A DNA stretch of 64,000 nt from the NCBI GenBank assembly GCA_031629035.1, contig JAVLUG010000007.1, positions 1 to 64,000 on the forward strand, given 5' to 3'. This stretch comes from MVYY01 sp012517575. GTDB lineage: Bacteria; Bacteroidota; Bacteroidia; Bacteroidales; Paludibacteraceae. Numbering within the stretch: position 1 is the stretch's first letter; every line of letters starts with the position of its first letter. This document shows, piece after piece, positions 54,425 through 63,414 of the stretch. Made by a program: the position numbers and the translations under genes. A model generated the notes under the pieces. That model had not been told where the DNA came from, ran no database searches, and saw only the letters and a program-made list of their open reading frames with translations.

Positions 54425-56554
54425 TTAATTCTCTACAAAAAGTATTTTTCCGGTATTATCTTTTGGAAATTCCCCTGTCAGATACAAAACTATGCGATAG
54501 GGAGTTTTTTCTTTTAACAGCCCATTGGGAATAATGCATTTACATTGTGGATTTCTCGATGAGAGTATCTTTGGCTCCTTAAATTCCATCGCAAATTTCA
54601 AAACATTATCTGAATAAATTTCCATTTTTGCTATTTGCAAATAATCTGTCCCATAACTATATTGAAACAAAATAGAACCATCGGCTGAAGAATTAAATTT
54701 TTTTGTTACGGGTATTGATAATATTCCCGTAGTGTTCTCATTCAGCAAATGTTCGTCCCATTGAGCCAACAACTTATGTGAAACAGAAACAATCGGGCTG
54801 TAAATTTTGCCATGGAAACAGCTACGAAATAAAATGTTGTTGTGTGGAATTTTTTTCATACCGTTTTTGAACATAAGCCAGCCGGACTTGTTTAAAGTAT
54901 CTGTTGTATAATACGTTATTGTATTTGGTATTATGTTGATTTCGTAATATTTCCCTTTTGAAATTTTAATTTCGGGCGGTTGCAATCGGAAATATATACC
55001 CTGATAATACATACGTTCATAATGTTGAGAAACAAGTCGTTGATTGAATTCCTGAAAATCATCGTTTTGTCCCGTCCATGCCAATTCCGACAATGCACAG
55101 AGTCTCGGGTATGACTGATACTCTGTTTGATATGGAGGACGATCGAGATATTCGGCCCATAAGTTTGCCTGCAATCCGAGTAAATTACCGGAAGTATCAT
55201 TTGGAATAGGGAATTGATATACTCTTTCCAAAGGTATAAAGGTAGCCCAATTGTGTCCCCTTTCTCCAATTCCTTGAGCCATATCGATATAGAAATACTT
55301 AGATGGGGAGAAAACTACTTTATGCTGAGTTTCTAAAGCCTTTTTACCTGCTTCAAACGAGCTCCATGCCATCACAGCGCTTTCAGACTTAAGATTAGGA
55401 GTTTTGAGAATTTCGTCCCAACCCAGCATTTTTTTACCGTATTTGTTCAAAATAATCTCCATTCGTTTGATAAAATATCCTTGTAGTTGGCCGACATCGG
55501 TATAAGACATTTTTTTCATCAATTCCTGACATCGAGGACAAGTTTCCCAAACATGATGGTTAACTTCGTCACCGCCAACATGAAAGTATTCTGAAGGGAA
55601 AAGTGGAGCCATTTCCAAAATTATTTTTTCCAGCATTTCGTAGTTTTCTTCTCTTCCCACACACCAGACATTGTTTTTGACGCCTTGAACACTTTCGCTC
55701 GTGTCATTACTCAAACAAAGAATTTCAGGATAACTTACTGCTTCCGATTTGCTGTGTCCGGGTAAATCAATTTCAGGAACAATGGTTATATATTTATTGG
55801 CGGCATATTCAATCAATTCTTTTAACTGAGCTTGTGTGTAAAAACCACCATAGCGTTGATTACCTGAACCGTGAACTGGAGGCAAAGCTTCTTCATGTCC
55901 ACGCCATGAACCAATTTCAGTCAATTTGGGCAAAGACTTTATCTCTACCCGCCAGCCTTCGTCGTCACTCAAATGCAAATGAAAAACATTTAATTTGTTG
56001 GCGGCCATCCAATTGATGTATTTCTTTAAAAAGTCGATACCGAAAAATTGACGCGATACATCCAACATAATGCCTCTCCAGACAAAGGTCGGTTTATCCT
56101 TGATCAATATTCCGTCCACGTACCACTTTATTTTTTCGTTTACGGAAGAACTGTAAATTTGCGGCGGAAGCAATTGCAATAAAGTCTGAAAAGCATAGAA
56201 AAAACCTGCAGGATGGGAAGCACTAATTTCAATTTTGCGTGAAGTAACTTTTAATTGATATCCTTCCTTCCCAGTTTCACTATTATCTTTAAGTTGGGTC
56301 AACTGAATCACAGATTTGTTATCGGATTTTGGCAATAACAAGTCTAATCCCATTGCCGGTTTCAGCATTTCATTTAACTGAATGGCAAGAGGGTGAAGAT
56401 TGCTGTCAGAACAAATAATCTGCGTATGCTCAGAAAATACGAATTTTCCCGAAATTTTTTCTACGTGCATTGGTTTCGGTAACAGAGAGTATTTTGCAGA
56501 AACCATAAACACACAGCTTAAGAAAATAAATAATGCCGTCAAACGTCTGTTCAT
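54425..56554 (-). CDS. GH20 beta-N-acetylhexosaminidase (first of PUL 2)
   Basis: 709 residues, signal peptide about 1-20. The GH20b domain (about 20-150) is followed by the TIM barrel: FVWRGIMLDVSRQFFGIDFLKKYI, NVFHLHLSDDEGWRVEI, and the canonical catalytic pair D329-E330 in HVGGDEVNHHVWE. WDEI and LGLQANLWAEY complete the site. A C-terminal jelly-roll-like extension (about 545-709) probably binds carbohydrate. It releases terminal beta-linked GlcNAc/GalNAc. It lies 17 bp after SusD. Confidence 0.95.
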   Translation of the reverse strand: MNRRLTALFIFLSCVFMVSAKYSLLPKPMHVEKISGKFVFSEHTQIICSDSNLHPLAIQLNEMLKPAMGLDLLLPKSDNKSVIQLTQLKDNSETGKEGYQLKVTSRKIEISASHPAGFFYAFQTLLQLLPPQIYSSSVNEKIKWYVDGILIKDKPTFVWRGIMLDVSRQFFGIDFLKKYINWMAANKLNVFHLHLSDDEGWRVEIKSLPKLTEIGSWRGHEEALPPVHGSGNQRYGGFYTQAQLKELIEYAANKYITIVPEIDLPGHSKSEAVSYPEILCLSNDTSESVQGVKNNVWCVGREENYEMLEKIILEMAPLFPSEYFHVGGDEVNHHVWETCPRCQELMKKMSYTDVGQLQGYFIKRMEIILNKYGKKMLGWDEILKTPNLKSESAVMAWSSFEAGKKALETQHKVVFSPSKYFYIDMAQGIGERGHNWATFIPLERVYQFPIPNDTSGNLLGLQANLWAEYLDRPPYQTEYQSYPRLCALSELAWTGQNDDFQEFNQRLVSQHYERMYYQGIYFRLQPPEIKISKGKYYEINIIPNTITYYTTDTLNKSGWLMFKNGMKKIPHNNILFRSCFHGKIYSPIVSVSHKLLAQWDEHLLNENTTGILSIPVTKKFNSSADGSILFQYSYGTDYLQIAKMEIYSDNVLKFAMEFKEPKILSSRNPQCKCIIPNGLLKEKTPYRIVLYLTGEFPKDNTGKILFVEN

Positions 56555-56571
56555 AAGTTTAATGATTTTGA

Positions 56572-58098
56572 TTATTGTGGAAAGTAACCCGGATTTTGTG
56601 TTAATTTTTTGTTTCTATTTCTTTCTTCCTGAGGAATGGGTAATAGTTTCAAATGGTCATCAAAATTATATGCAATTTTCACTCTTGGAGAGCTTGGAGT
56701 TGCTTTTGTATAATCGTTTAGCGAATTCATCACTTGTTTGATACGCCCCGTTCTGGTTAAGTCATCCCATCTATGCCCCTCAAAAGCAAGTTCTAATCTC
56801 CTTTCATTTAAAATAGCATCCAAGGCTCTTTCCTTATCCAGTCCTGTTGGTATGGGAGTGCCATTTACGCGCATTATTGTATTGTCGTTAGCCAGTTGAA
56901 CTCCCTCATCCATTCTGTTGTTTTGACATAAAGCTTCAGCTTTCAGTAAAATAATATCGGCTAAACGTATCAAATAAGTATCGTCACCACTTGGTACTCC
57001 TCCAGTTCCTCTCCATTTATAAGTGAATGGGATGACATTGTTTTTTTCTGCACTCCAATATTCATCATACCAATAAGTTACACGTTCGTTAATAATACTG
57101 GCATTATAACGAATAGACGTTGCTTCATTTTTAAAAGCATTCACCAAATCTTGTGAAGGAATGCAGTATTTTCTCCAAGTAGAACCCGTAAGTGATGGAG
57201 GCAAATTTAAACTTGGCCCCCAGTTTGCACAGTCAGGGTTAGAAGCCGAGAATTGAATTTCCCAAATAGATTCGGAGCTATTATAATGAGCACCATCAAA
57301 CAAATAATCATAATTTTTAAGTAGTTGATAATGAGCGGGTGAATTAATTACTTCGTTACAGTAATAAATGACGCTGTCATATTTACTATAAGGTACATCA
57401 AAAGGAATTTGGGCATAAACTTTTGCAAGTAAAGCCATAACAACACCTCTGGTTGCCCTGTCCTTTTTTCCTGAAGCATTTACATCAGGAAGTTTTTGTG
57501 CGGCATCTTGCAAGTCTTGAATGACATATTCATATATTTTTTTTACTGACTCTCGAGGAAGATTTGTCTTGTCAGGATTCGCAGAATTTGTCTGAGTCAG
57601 GACCAAAGGAGCATCTCCCCAAAGTTTAGCAATATTGAAATATGAAAGTGCTCTTATGGTTTTAGCTTCACCAATAATTTCTCCTTTCCTTTTTTCTGTC
57701 AAATTGGGATCTGTTATTTTGTCGACATTTTCAAGTACTATATTGCACCCCTGAATAGTTCGGTACAACATCGTCCAGTCCACCATCAAGTTCATATTGG
57801 AAGAGCTAAGTTGCAGCGTTTCATATTCATATAATGGAGCGTCATCAATGGGATTATAAGCATTGTCGGAGCGTACATCACCTAACAAAACACCTTCCCA
57901 AACATAAAAGTCAGTATAAAAAGTATTGTAAGCGCCAATTAATGCAGATTCAATATCCTGTTTCCTGACGAAAGCCGTTTCTGTGGATTCGCTGGTGAGG
58001 GGCTTTAAATCTAAAAAATCGTTGCATTGAACAAAGCTGATGCCAAAGAATACGACCAGCATCATTTTAAAAATATATGTTTTAAAAAATTTTCTCAT
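56572..58098 (-). CDS. SusD/RagB-family lipoprotein of PUL 2
   Basis: 508 residues, lipobox Cys25 (FVQC). NDFLDLKPLTSESTETAF, LIGAYNTFYTDFYVWEGVLLGDVRSDNA, GEAKTIRALSYFNIAKLWGDAPLV and the terminal LNERRLELAFEGHRWDDLTRTGRI are SusD hallmarks. It caps the SusC channel encoded 116 bp upstream and should capture HexNAc-containing oligosaccharides, as suggested by the two GH20 enzymes behind it. Confidence 0.95.
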   Translation of the reverse strand: MRKFFKTYIFKMMLVVFFGISFVQCNDFLDLKPLTSESTETAFVRKQDIESALIGAYNTFYTDFYVWEGVLLGDVRSDNAYNPIDDAPLYEYETLQLSSSNMNLMVDWTMLYRTIQGCNIVLENVDKITDPNLTEKRKGEIIGEAKTIRALSYFNIAKLWGDAPLVLTQTNSANPDKTNLPRESVKKIYEYVIQDLQDAAQKLPDVNASGKKDRATRGVVMALLAKVYAQIPFDVPYSKYDSVIYYCNEVINSPAHYQLLKNYDYLFDGAHYNSSESIWEIQFSASNPDCANWGPSLNLPPSLTGSTWRKYCIPSQDLVNAFKNEATSIRYNASIINERVTYWYDEYWSAEKNNVIPFTYKWRGTGGVPSGDDTYLIRLADIILLKAEALCQNNRMDEGVQLANDNTIMRVNGTPIPTGLDKERALDAILNERRLELAFEGHRWDDLTRTGRIKQVMNSLNDYTKATPSSPRVKIAYNFDDHLKLLPIPQEERNRNKKLTQNPGYFPQ

Positions 58099-58214
58099 AA
58101 GTAATAGTATTTTTGATTTTCAATGTGTTTGGAAATTTTCAATTATAATACATTTGAACGTTTTTTTAAATAAATGCATTATTATTTTTTGAAGTTGGAT
58201 ATTGATTATAGATC

Positions 58215-61200
58215 TCAAAGTTTTAAACTGATTCCAAAAATAAAATTGCGTGGTTGAGGATAAGTTCCATAATCAATCCCGATTGCTCCATTTTGTTCAG
58301 CATTTACACCGTTGTTGACAAACATGCTAACTTCGGGATCGTATCCGGTGTATTTGGTAAAAGTAAACGGATTCTCCATAGTCAAATAGCATTTGAATTC
58401 CTTGATTATGTTTTTATTTTTTAATATCCGCTCAGGGATGGAATAACCCAGAGTAATGTTTTTTACTCTTAAATAGGAACCGTCTTCAATAAACCGTGAT
58501 GAAATTAACGAATTGGCTGTGCTTCCATAAATTGCCTTAGGAATATCAGTTTTTTGACCTGGAACTTTCCATCGCTTCAATACTTGCGTGCTTTGGTTGT
58601 AGAAATTATACATTCCTTCGATATCAATACGTGTGGCGTTAAAAATGTCGTTTCCATAAACCGACTGAAGCAGAATCGATAAATCAAATCCCTTATAACT
58701 GAAAGTGTTGTTTAAACCTGATGTAAATAACGGATTAGCATCACCAATGATTGCCTTGTCTTCATCCGAAACGTCTCCGTTTTCATCTGCACCTTTATAC
58801 ATGATCATACCATTGAGTGGATTAACACCCTGAGATACATATCCATAAAATGTTCCCAATGGATAACCTTCACGTATCAATGAAACTTCTTCGCGGGTAT
58901 AAATGTAGCCTACCAGCAAATCTTTTCCTCCTAAATTCAGTACTTTATTTTTGTTGAAGGATATATTGAAGTCGGTGTTCCATTTAAACTGGTTAACCAG
59001 GTTTTTTGAAGCTATGGAAAATTCCAAGCCTTTATTTTCTACACTGCCAATATTAATAACTGAACTGTTATATCCTGTTGAACGTGGCAAAGGATAATCA
59101 AAAAGCAGATCGTTTGTTTTTTTATAATAGGCATCAAGAGTAAAAGCAAGTCTGAAATTGAAAAATGCCAAGTCAATTCCTACATTTGATTGAGTAGTTT
59201 CTTCCCATTTCAAATCCTGATTGTCAATGGTAGCAGGAATTTTTCCATTTTGAACTGTTCCATCAATGATGTAGGGAGCTGGTGTCATTGTTCCGTACGA
59301 CGCATAAGCAGTAATGCCGCTGTTGCCAACTTGTCCCCAGCCGGCTCTAATTTTAAAATCACTCAGGGATTGAAAGGAAGACATAAATTTTTCTTCCGAC
59401 AAACGCCATCCTGCAGAGAAAGAAGGAAAATATCCCCATTTATTGTCTTTTCCGAAATTTGAAGCGCCATCAGCACGAAAGTTGACTGTCAGCAAATATC
59501 TGTTTTTAAAATCGTAATTCATATTCAAAATGGAAGACAAATTATTAATGGCTGATTTATCACTGTTCATGGAAACCATAATGGAACCGCCATTGACAGT
59601 TTTTACAGCAGAACTAGAAAAATGTTTGGATGAAACGCTCAAATTTTCAGTATTTTTTGTAGAAATAATCAAGCCGCCTAAAAATGAAAAATTGTGAGCA
59701 TCGTTTAATGATAATTTGTATGCCAACGTATTCTGAGAAACCAGATAATTATCCATGTCGGCATATTCGGAAGCTAATCCTATATTGGCACGTCCCCAAT
59801 CGGTTTTAAAAGGATCCAGAAATTCTTCATATTTTCCATTTTGATGAGTAATTCCGAGTAATGTTTTTGCCGTCAAGTTTTTTACCGGTTCAACTTCCAA
59901 ATAAACATTTCCAAGAATATACCAACTTCTGTACTTATTATCAGTGCCATAAATGGAAGATAAGGGATTTTCGAATGAAGCCATAAAAGGACTTCCCGTA
60001 AAAGTTCCATCAGGATTGTAAACAGTGATAATGGGAGGTGTGTTAAGCATCTGCAAAATTGTACCACTTTTCCCGGAACTTCTGCTTTCAGGAACATCTA
60101 CATCTTCCCAGTTAGAGTATGTAAAAGTTCCTCCCAATCTTAACCAATCAGTTGGTGTGAGGTCAAGATTCAGTTTGAAATTATAACGTTGAACATCATT
60201 GGTAACAACTATTCCTTCTGTATTAATAAAACCTCCCGAAAGATAATATTTTGCCTTTTCGTTACCTCCATTTACGGCAATTTGATAATTTTGCATAATA
60301 CCAGTTTGAAAAACTTCTTTTTGCCAGTCGGTATCATAAGGATAACTTTCCCAGTCAAGTGTTCTTCCCATCTCAGTCATTAAGGCTCTGTATTGTTTTG
60401 CATTTAATACATCCATATATTTATGAGGTGTGGTGGTTCCTGCAGAAGCTGTCAGGGTCACTGTAGGTTTCTGAATAGTTCCGTGTTTGGTTGTAATAAT
60501 CACAACACCATTTGCACCGGAAGATCCGTAGATAGCTGCCGATGCTGCATCTTTCAAAATAGTCATGGATTCAATATCTGCAGGATTAATGTCTTTTGTG
60601 CTGGAAGTTGGAATGCCGTCTACAATGTACAATGGTTCACTTAAGGCGTTGATAGAGGTAGTTCCACGAACGCGAATGGAGAATCCTGATTGGGGTTTTC
60701 CGGTTGGCATACTTACTTGTACGCCGGCTGTTTTACCTTGAATGGCATTTGCGAAAAAAGTGTTGTTTCGTTCTGCAAATTCTTTGTCGGAGAGAGCAAC
60801 GACAGCCCCTGTTATATTTCCTTTTTTTTGTGTTCCATAACCTACCACCACAAGTTCATCCAGATATTTAGATTCTTCAGACAGCGCAATTTTTAAATTG
60901 TTTTTGCCGGTAACTTCAATTACTGCAGGAGTGTAACCAACATAGGAAACGGTTAATTGGGCGCCAGCTGGAACTTCAATGCTAAATCTTCCATTTATGT
61001 CGGTAATTGTTCCAATGCTTGTTCCCTTAATTTTAACAGTCGCACCAATCAGGGGTTCATCATTTTTATCGGTAACAACTCCTGTTGTTTTTTGTGTAGG
61101 GATTGTTTTCGATTTTTCATTTTCTTTTTTGTATAAAACAATTTGAGAATTGGAAATTTCAAAATTAATGTTTGTGTTTTTCAACATTTCTGCAACCAAT

Positions 61201-61427
61201 TGACCGATTGACAGGTTATTCGCTTTTACTGAAACTTTTTGGTTTAAATCAATTTTGTTGGCATCGTAAAAGAAAGTGAAACTGCTTGCTTTTTCAATTT
61301 TCGTAATAGCTTCAGAAAGAGGAATATTAGAAAAAGTTATTGAGATTTTTCTTTCGGTGTTTTGTGCCGAGATAAAAAGAGCAAAGAAAAATACTGTTAA
61401 AATTGTGGATATTCTTTTTAATTTCAT
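58215..61427 (-). CDS. SusC-family transporter with N-terminal STN signalling domain
   Basis: 1070 residues. After the signal peptide (about 1-22) an STN (secretin/TonB short N-terminal) domain occupies about 27-102 (ITFSNIPLSEAITKIEKASSFTFFYD, NINFEISNSQIVLYK). Next come the carboxypeptidase-regulatory-like domain (about 113-187: TGVVTDKNDEPLIGATV), LDELVVVGYG, the plug (about 195-315) and the barrel. The STN domain is the element that contacts FecR-type anti-sigma factors, here encoded directly upstream, so this transporter senses its own cargo. A 143-bp gap precedes it and presumably carries the sigma-dependent promoter. Confidence 0.96.
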   Translation of the reverse strand: MKLKRISTILTVFFFALFISAQNTERKISITFSNIPLSEAITKIEKASSFTFFYDANKIDLNQKVSVKANNLSIGQLVAEMLKNTNINFEISNSQIVLYKKENEKSKTIPTQKTTGVVTDKNDEPLIGATVKIKGTSIGTITDINGRFSIEVPAGAQLTVSYVGYTPAVIEVTGKNNLKIALSEESKYLDELVVVGYGTQKKGNITGAVVALSDKEFAERNNTFFANAIQGKTAGVQVSMPTGKPQSGFSIRVRGTTSINALSEPLYIVDGIPTSSTKDINPADIESMTILKDAASAAIYGSSGANGVVIITTKHGTIQKPTVTLTASAGTTTPHKYMDVLNAKQYRALMTEMGRTLDWESYPYDTDWQKEVFQTGIMQNYQIAVNGGNEKAKYYLSGGFINTEGIVVTNDVQRYNFKLNLDLTPTDWLRLGGTFTYSNWEDVDVPESRSSGKSGTILQMLNTPPIITVYNPDGTFTGSPFMASFENPLSSIYGTDNKYRSWYILGNVYLEVEPVKNLTAKTLLGITHQNGKYEEFLDPFKTDWGRANIGLASEYADMDNYLVSQNTLAYKLSLNDAHNFSFLGGLIISTKNTENLSVSSKHFSSSAVKTVNGGSIMVSMNSDKSAINNLSSILNMNYDFKNRYLLTVNFRADGASNFGKDNKWGYFPSFSAGWRLSEEKFMSSFQSLSDFKIRAGWGQVGNSGITAYASYGTMTPAPYIIDGTVQNGKIPATIDNQDLKWEETTQSNVGIDLAFFNFRLAFTLDAYYKKTNDLLFDYPLPRSTGYNSSVINIGSVENKGLEFSIASKNLVNQFKWNTDFNISFNKNKVLNLGGKDLLVGYIYTREEVSLIREGYPLGTFYGYVSQGVNPLNGMIMYKGADENGDVSDEDKAIIGDANPLFTSGLNNTFSYKGFDLSILLQSVYGNDIFNATRIDIEGMYNFYNQSTQVLKRWKVPGQKTDIPKAIYGSTANSLISSRFIEDGSYLRVKNITLGYSIPERILKNKNIIKEFKCYLTMENPFTFTKYTGYDPEVSMFVNNGVNAEQNGAIGIDYGTYPQPRNFIFGISLKL

Positions 61428-61570
61428 ACATTTGTAATATTTTCAAGGTTAATAATTTTCACCTTATTCTTTTTTAGGGTAAGATATTTATTGGAATAAT
61501 GGTGAAATTGTTTTAATCGATTTTTTATTAAAATGGCACGAATGAAAACTATAATTTTCTTCGTGCTTAT

Positions 61571-62623
61571 TTATTTGACTTTTTGCATAGGCTTATTGTT
61601 TTTTAAATTCGTCGTTAGAGGTTGAATTAACAGTCTGTTGTTTTCAAGAAATTGATAATCAAAGGAATTAATGCGTGCCATGATACGAATAACTTCTTCC
61701 AGAGGTTCATTTTGCAGAGTAAAAGTAAAGGATTGATCATTCGGAATTCGATTATCAATAATGATTTCTGCCGAGTACCACTTCGATAGATATTTACAGA
61801 TTTCTCTTATGCTTTTGTTTTCAAAGTGTAATTGATCATTTGTCCATGATTTGGCATATTCAATATCTCCATAGTCTATTTTTAAATTTTTTGCTTCTTT
61901 ATTATAATTTCCTTCTTGTCCAGGTTTTAGCATTATCGTTTTATCTCCGGCCGACAAGGAAACAGATCCTTCGTATAAACTGACAATTGTGTTGTCAGAA
62001 GTTGCATACGAATTTACATTGAACTTTGTTCCGTAAACTTTTACCATGACATCATTGGACTTGACTAAAAACGGAACTTTTTTGTTGTGAGTTACATTGA
62101 AAAATGCTTCTCCATTTAATTCTGCTTCGCGTAAGTTTTTCTTTTCATGGAAAGTTAAGGTGGTATTGGAATGCAGCCATACTTCTGTTCCGTCAGATAA
62201 AACAACTTTTGACTTTCCGTTCATGGATACAATAGTTTGAGTTTGAATTTTTTTTGTTGTCGAAAACTGACCTAAAAAAAATGTACCGCTCAATGCCAAA
62301 ATCAATAATACGCAAGCCGCTGCGAGTTTGCGGGTAAAATGAGTAATTGAGAAAATTTTATTCTTTTCATTTTCGGGAGGCATGAAATTCCTAACTTTTT
62401 CCTCTTTTTCCATATAGGTAGAAAGTTTTTTCCAATAATACTCCATATCAGGTTCATAAATGGCTGTTTTAAGCTGAACTTTTTCCCATAAGGTTTCAAG
62501 TTCTTCAAACAATTGAAGATTTTGTTCCTTTGCCAACCAAACATTAAGTTGAGTATTTTCTTTTTCCGTGATATCGCCTTTTAGTCTGGCAATAATCAAA
62601 TTCCATGGAATTTTTCTTTTCAT
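61571..62623 (-). CDS. FecR-family anti-sigma factor
   Basis: 350 residues from the ATG at 62623; an upstream start adds ten untypical residues. A cytoplasmic N-terminal domain (about 1-80) is followed by one transmembrane helix (about 100-118, AAACVLLILALSGTFFLG). The periplasmic FecR domain (KSKVVLSDGTEVWLHSNTTLTF, LREAELNGEAFFNVTHNKKVPFLVKSNDVMVKVYGTKFNVNSY) and a C-terminal STN-contact domain complete it. It holds the adjacent sigma factor until SusC signals. It lies 65 bp behind the sigma gene. Confidence 0.95.
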   Translation of the reverse strand: MKRKIPWNLIIARLKGDITEKENTQLNVWLAKEQNLQLFEELETLWEKVQLKTAIYEPDMEYYWKKLSTYMEKEEKVRNFMPPENEKNKIFSITHFTRKLAAACVLLILALSGTFFLGQFSTTKKIQTQTIVSMNGKSKVVLSDGTEVWLHSNTTLTFHEKKNLREAELNGEAFFNVTHNKKVPFLVKSNDVMVKVYGTKFNVNSYATSDNTIVSLYEGSVSLSAGDKTIMLKPGQEGNYNKEAKNLKIDYGDIEYAKSWTNDQLHFENKSIREICKYLSKWYSAEIIIDNRIPNDQSFTFTLQNEPLEEVIRIMARINSFDYQFLENNRLLIQPLTTNLKNNKPMQKVK

Positions 62624-62688
62624 GACATGATATGTTATATTAATATGACACATTCAGGAAGAATAACCCTTATTACCTTGAAAAAAAA

Positions 62689-63237
62689 TTACCAAAAATA
62701 ATTGTATGAGTCACCCAAAAATTTTCTAATTCTCTTTAAAGCTTTGGTAATTTGTCCTTCAACCGTTTTCACAGAAAGGTTGAGATGGCGAGCAATTTCA
62801 TTGTTGGGAAGTTGTTCGTTGCGACTGAGTTGATAAATTTCTTTGCATTTTAATGGGAGGGAAGCAATGGCTTCTTCAATCAAATGATACAATTCATCAG
62901 TTTCCAGACTCATTAAGTCTGAATCAATAATTTCATCTTCAATTTGATCAAGTGTAAGCGTTTTCTTTTTTTGTCTCAAGTAGTTTAAGCTCTTGTTGCG
63001 TGCCGATTGAAAAAGATAAGACTTAAATGAGGAATGTATTTTAAAAGTTTCCTTATTTTCCCATATATAAATAAAAATATCCAAGACTTGCTCCTCTACA
63101 ATTGTTTTATCGTTTATATACAAATACATAAAACGACAAAGCGGCGTAAAATAAGAATCAAACAACCTTTTAAAAGCTGTTTTATCTCCCTGACGAACTA
63201 ATTCCAGGAGTAGTAAATCGGTTTCCTTTTGGTTCAT
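62689..63237 (-). CDS. ECF-type RNA polymerase sigma factor (PUL 2 regulator)
   Basis: 182 residues. Region 2 (FKRLFDSYFTPLCRFMYLYIND, VEEQVLDIFIYIWENKETF, SFKSYLFQSARNKSLNYLRQKKK) and region 4 helix-turn-helix (ALPLKCKEIYQLSRNEQLPNNEIARHLNLSVKTVEGQITKALKRIRKFL) match Bacteroidetes ECF sigma factors of the FecI-like/RpoE type. Region 1.1 and 3 are absent, as expected. Together with FecR and the STN-SusC it forms a trans-envelope circuit that switches on this PUL. A standard -7 promoter element lies upstream. Confidence 0.95.
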   Translation of the reverse strand: MNQKETDLLLLELVRQGDKTAFKRLFDSYFTPLCRFMYLYINDKTIVEEQVLDIFIYIWENKETFKIHSSFKSYLFQSARNKSLNYLRQKKKTLTLDQIEDEIIDSDLMSLETDELYHLIEEAIASLPLKCKEIYQLSRNEQLPNNEIARHLNLSVKTVEGQITKALKRIRKFLGDSYNYFW

Positions 63238-63256
63238 TTCATGGTAGTTGATGCAG

Positions 63257-63264
63257 CAAAGATA
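63257..63264 (-). promoter_or_regulatory. -7 element of the sigma factor gene
   Basis: TATCTTTG on the minus strand, 20 bp before the ATG. The -33 region shows no clear TTTG. It implies basal transcription by the housekeeping sigma factor. Confidence 0.45.
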
Positions 63265-63330
63265 ATTATTTTGGTAGAATAACGATTCTAAGAAAATTTA
63301 TCGGCAACAAATTTTTTCATGATAAATTAA

Positions 63331-63338
63331 TAACTTTG
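63331..63338 (+). promoter_or_regulatory. -7 element of the right-edge esterase gene
   Basis: TAACTTTG matches TAnnTTTG, 77 bp before the ATG at 63415. No exact -33 TTTG is present. Confidence 0.4.
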
Positions 63339-63414
63339 TGAAAGTATAATTAAATGCTTATACTCCTGTTTTTAAAAATAAAAATCAGTAATTTTTCAAT
63401 AAAAATTTGAATTT

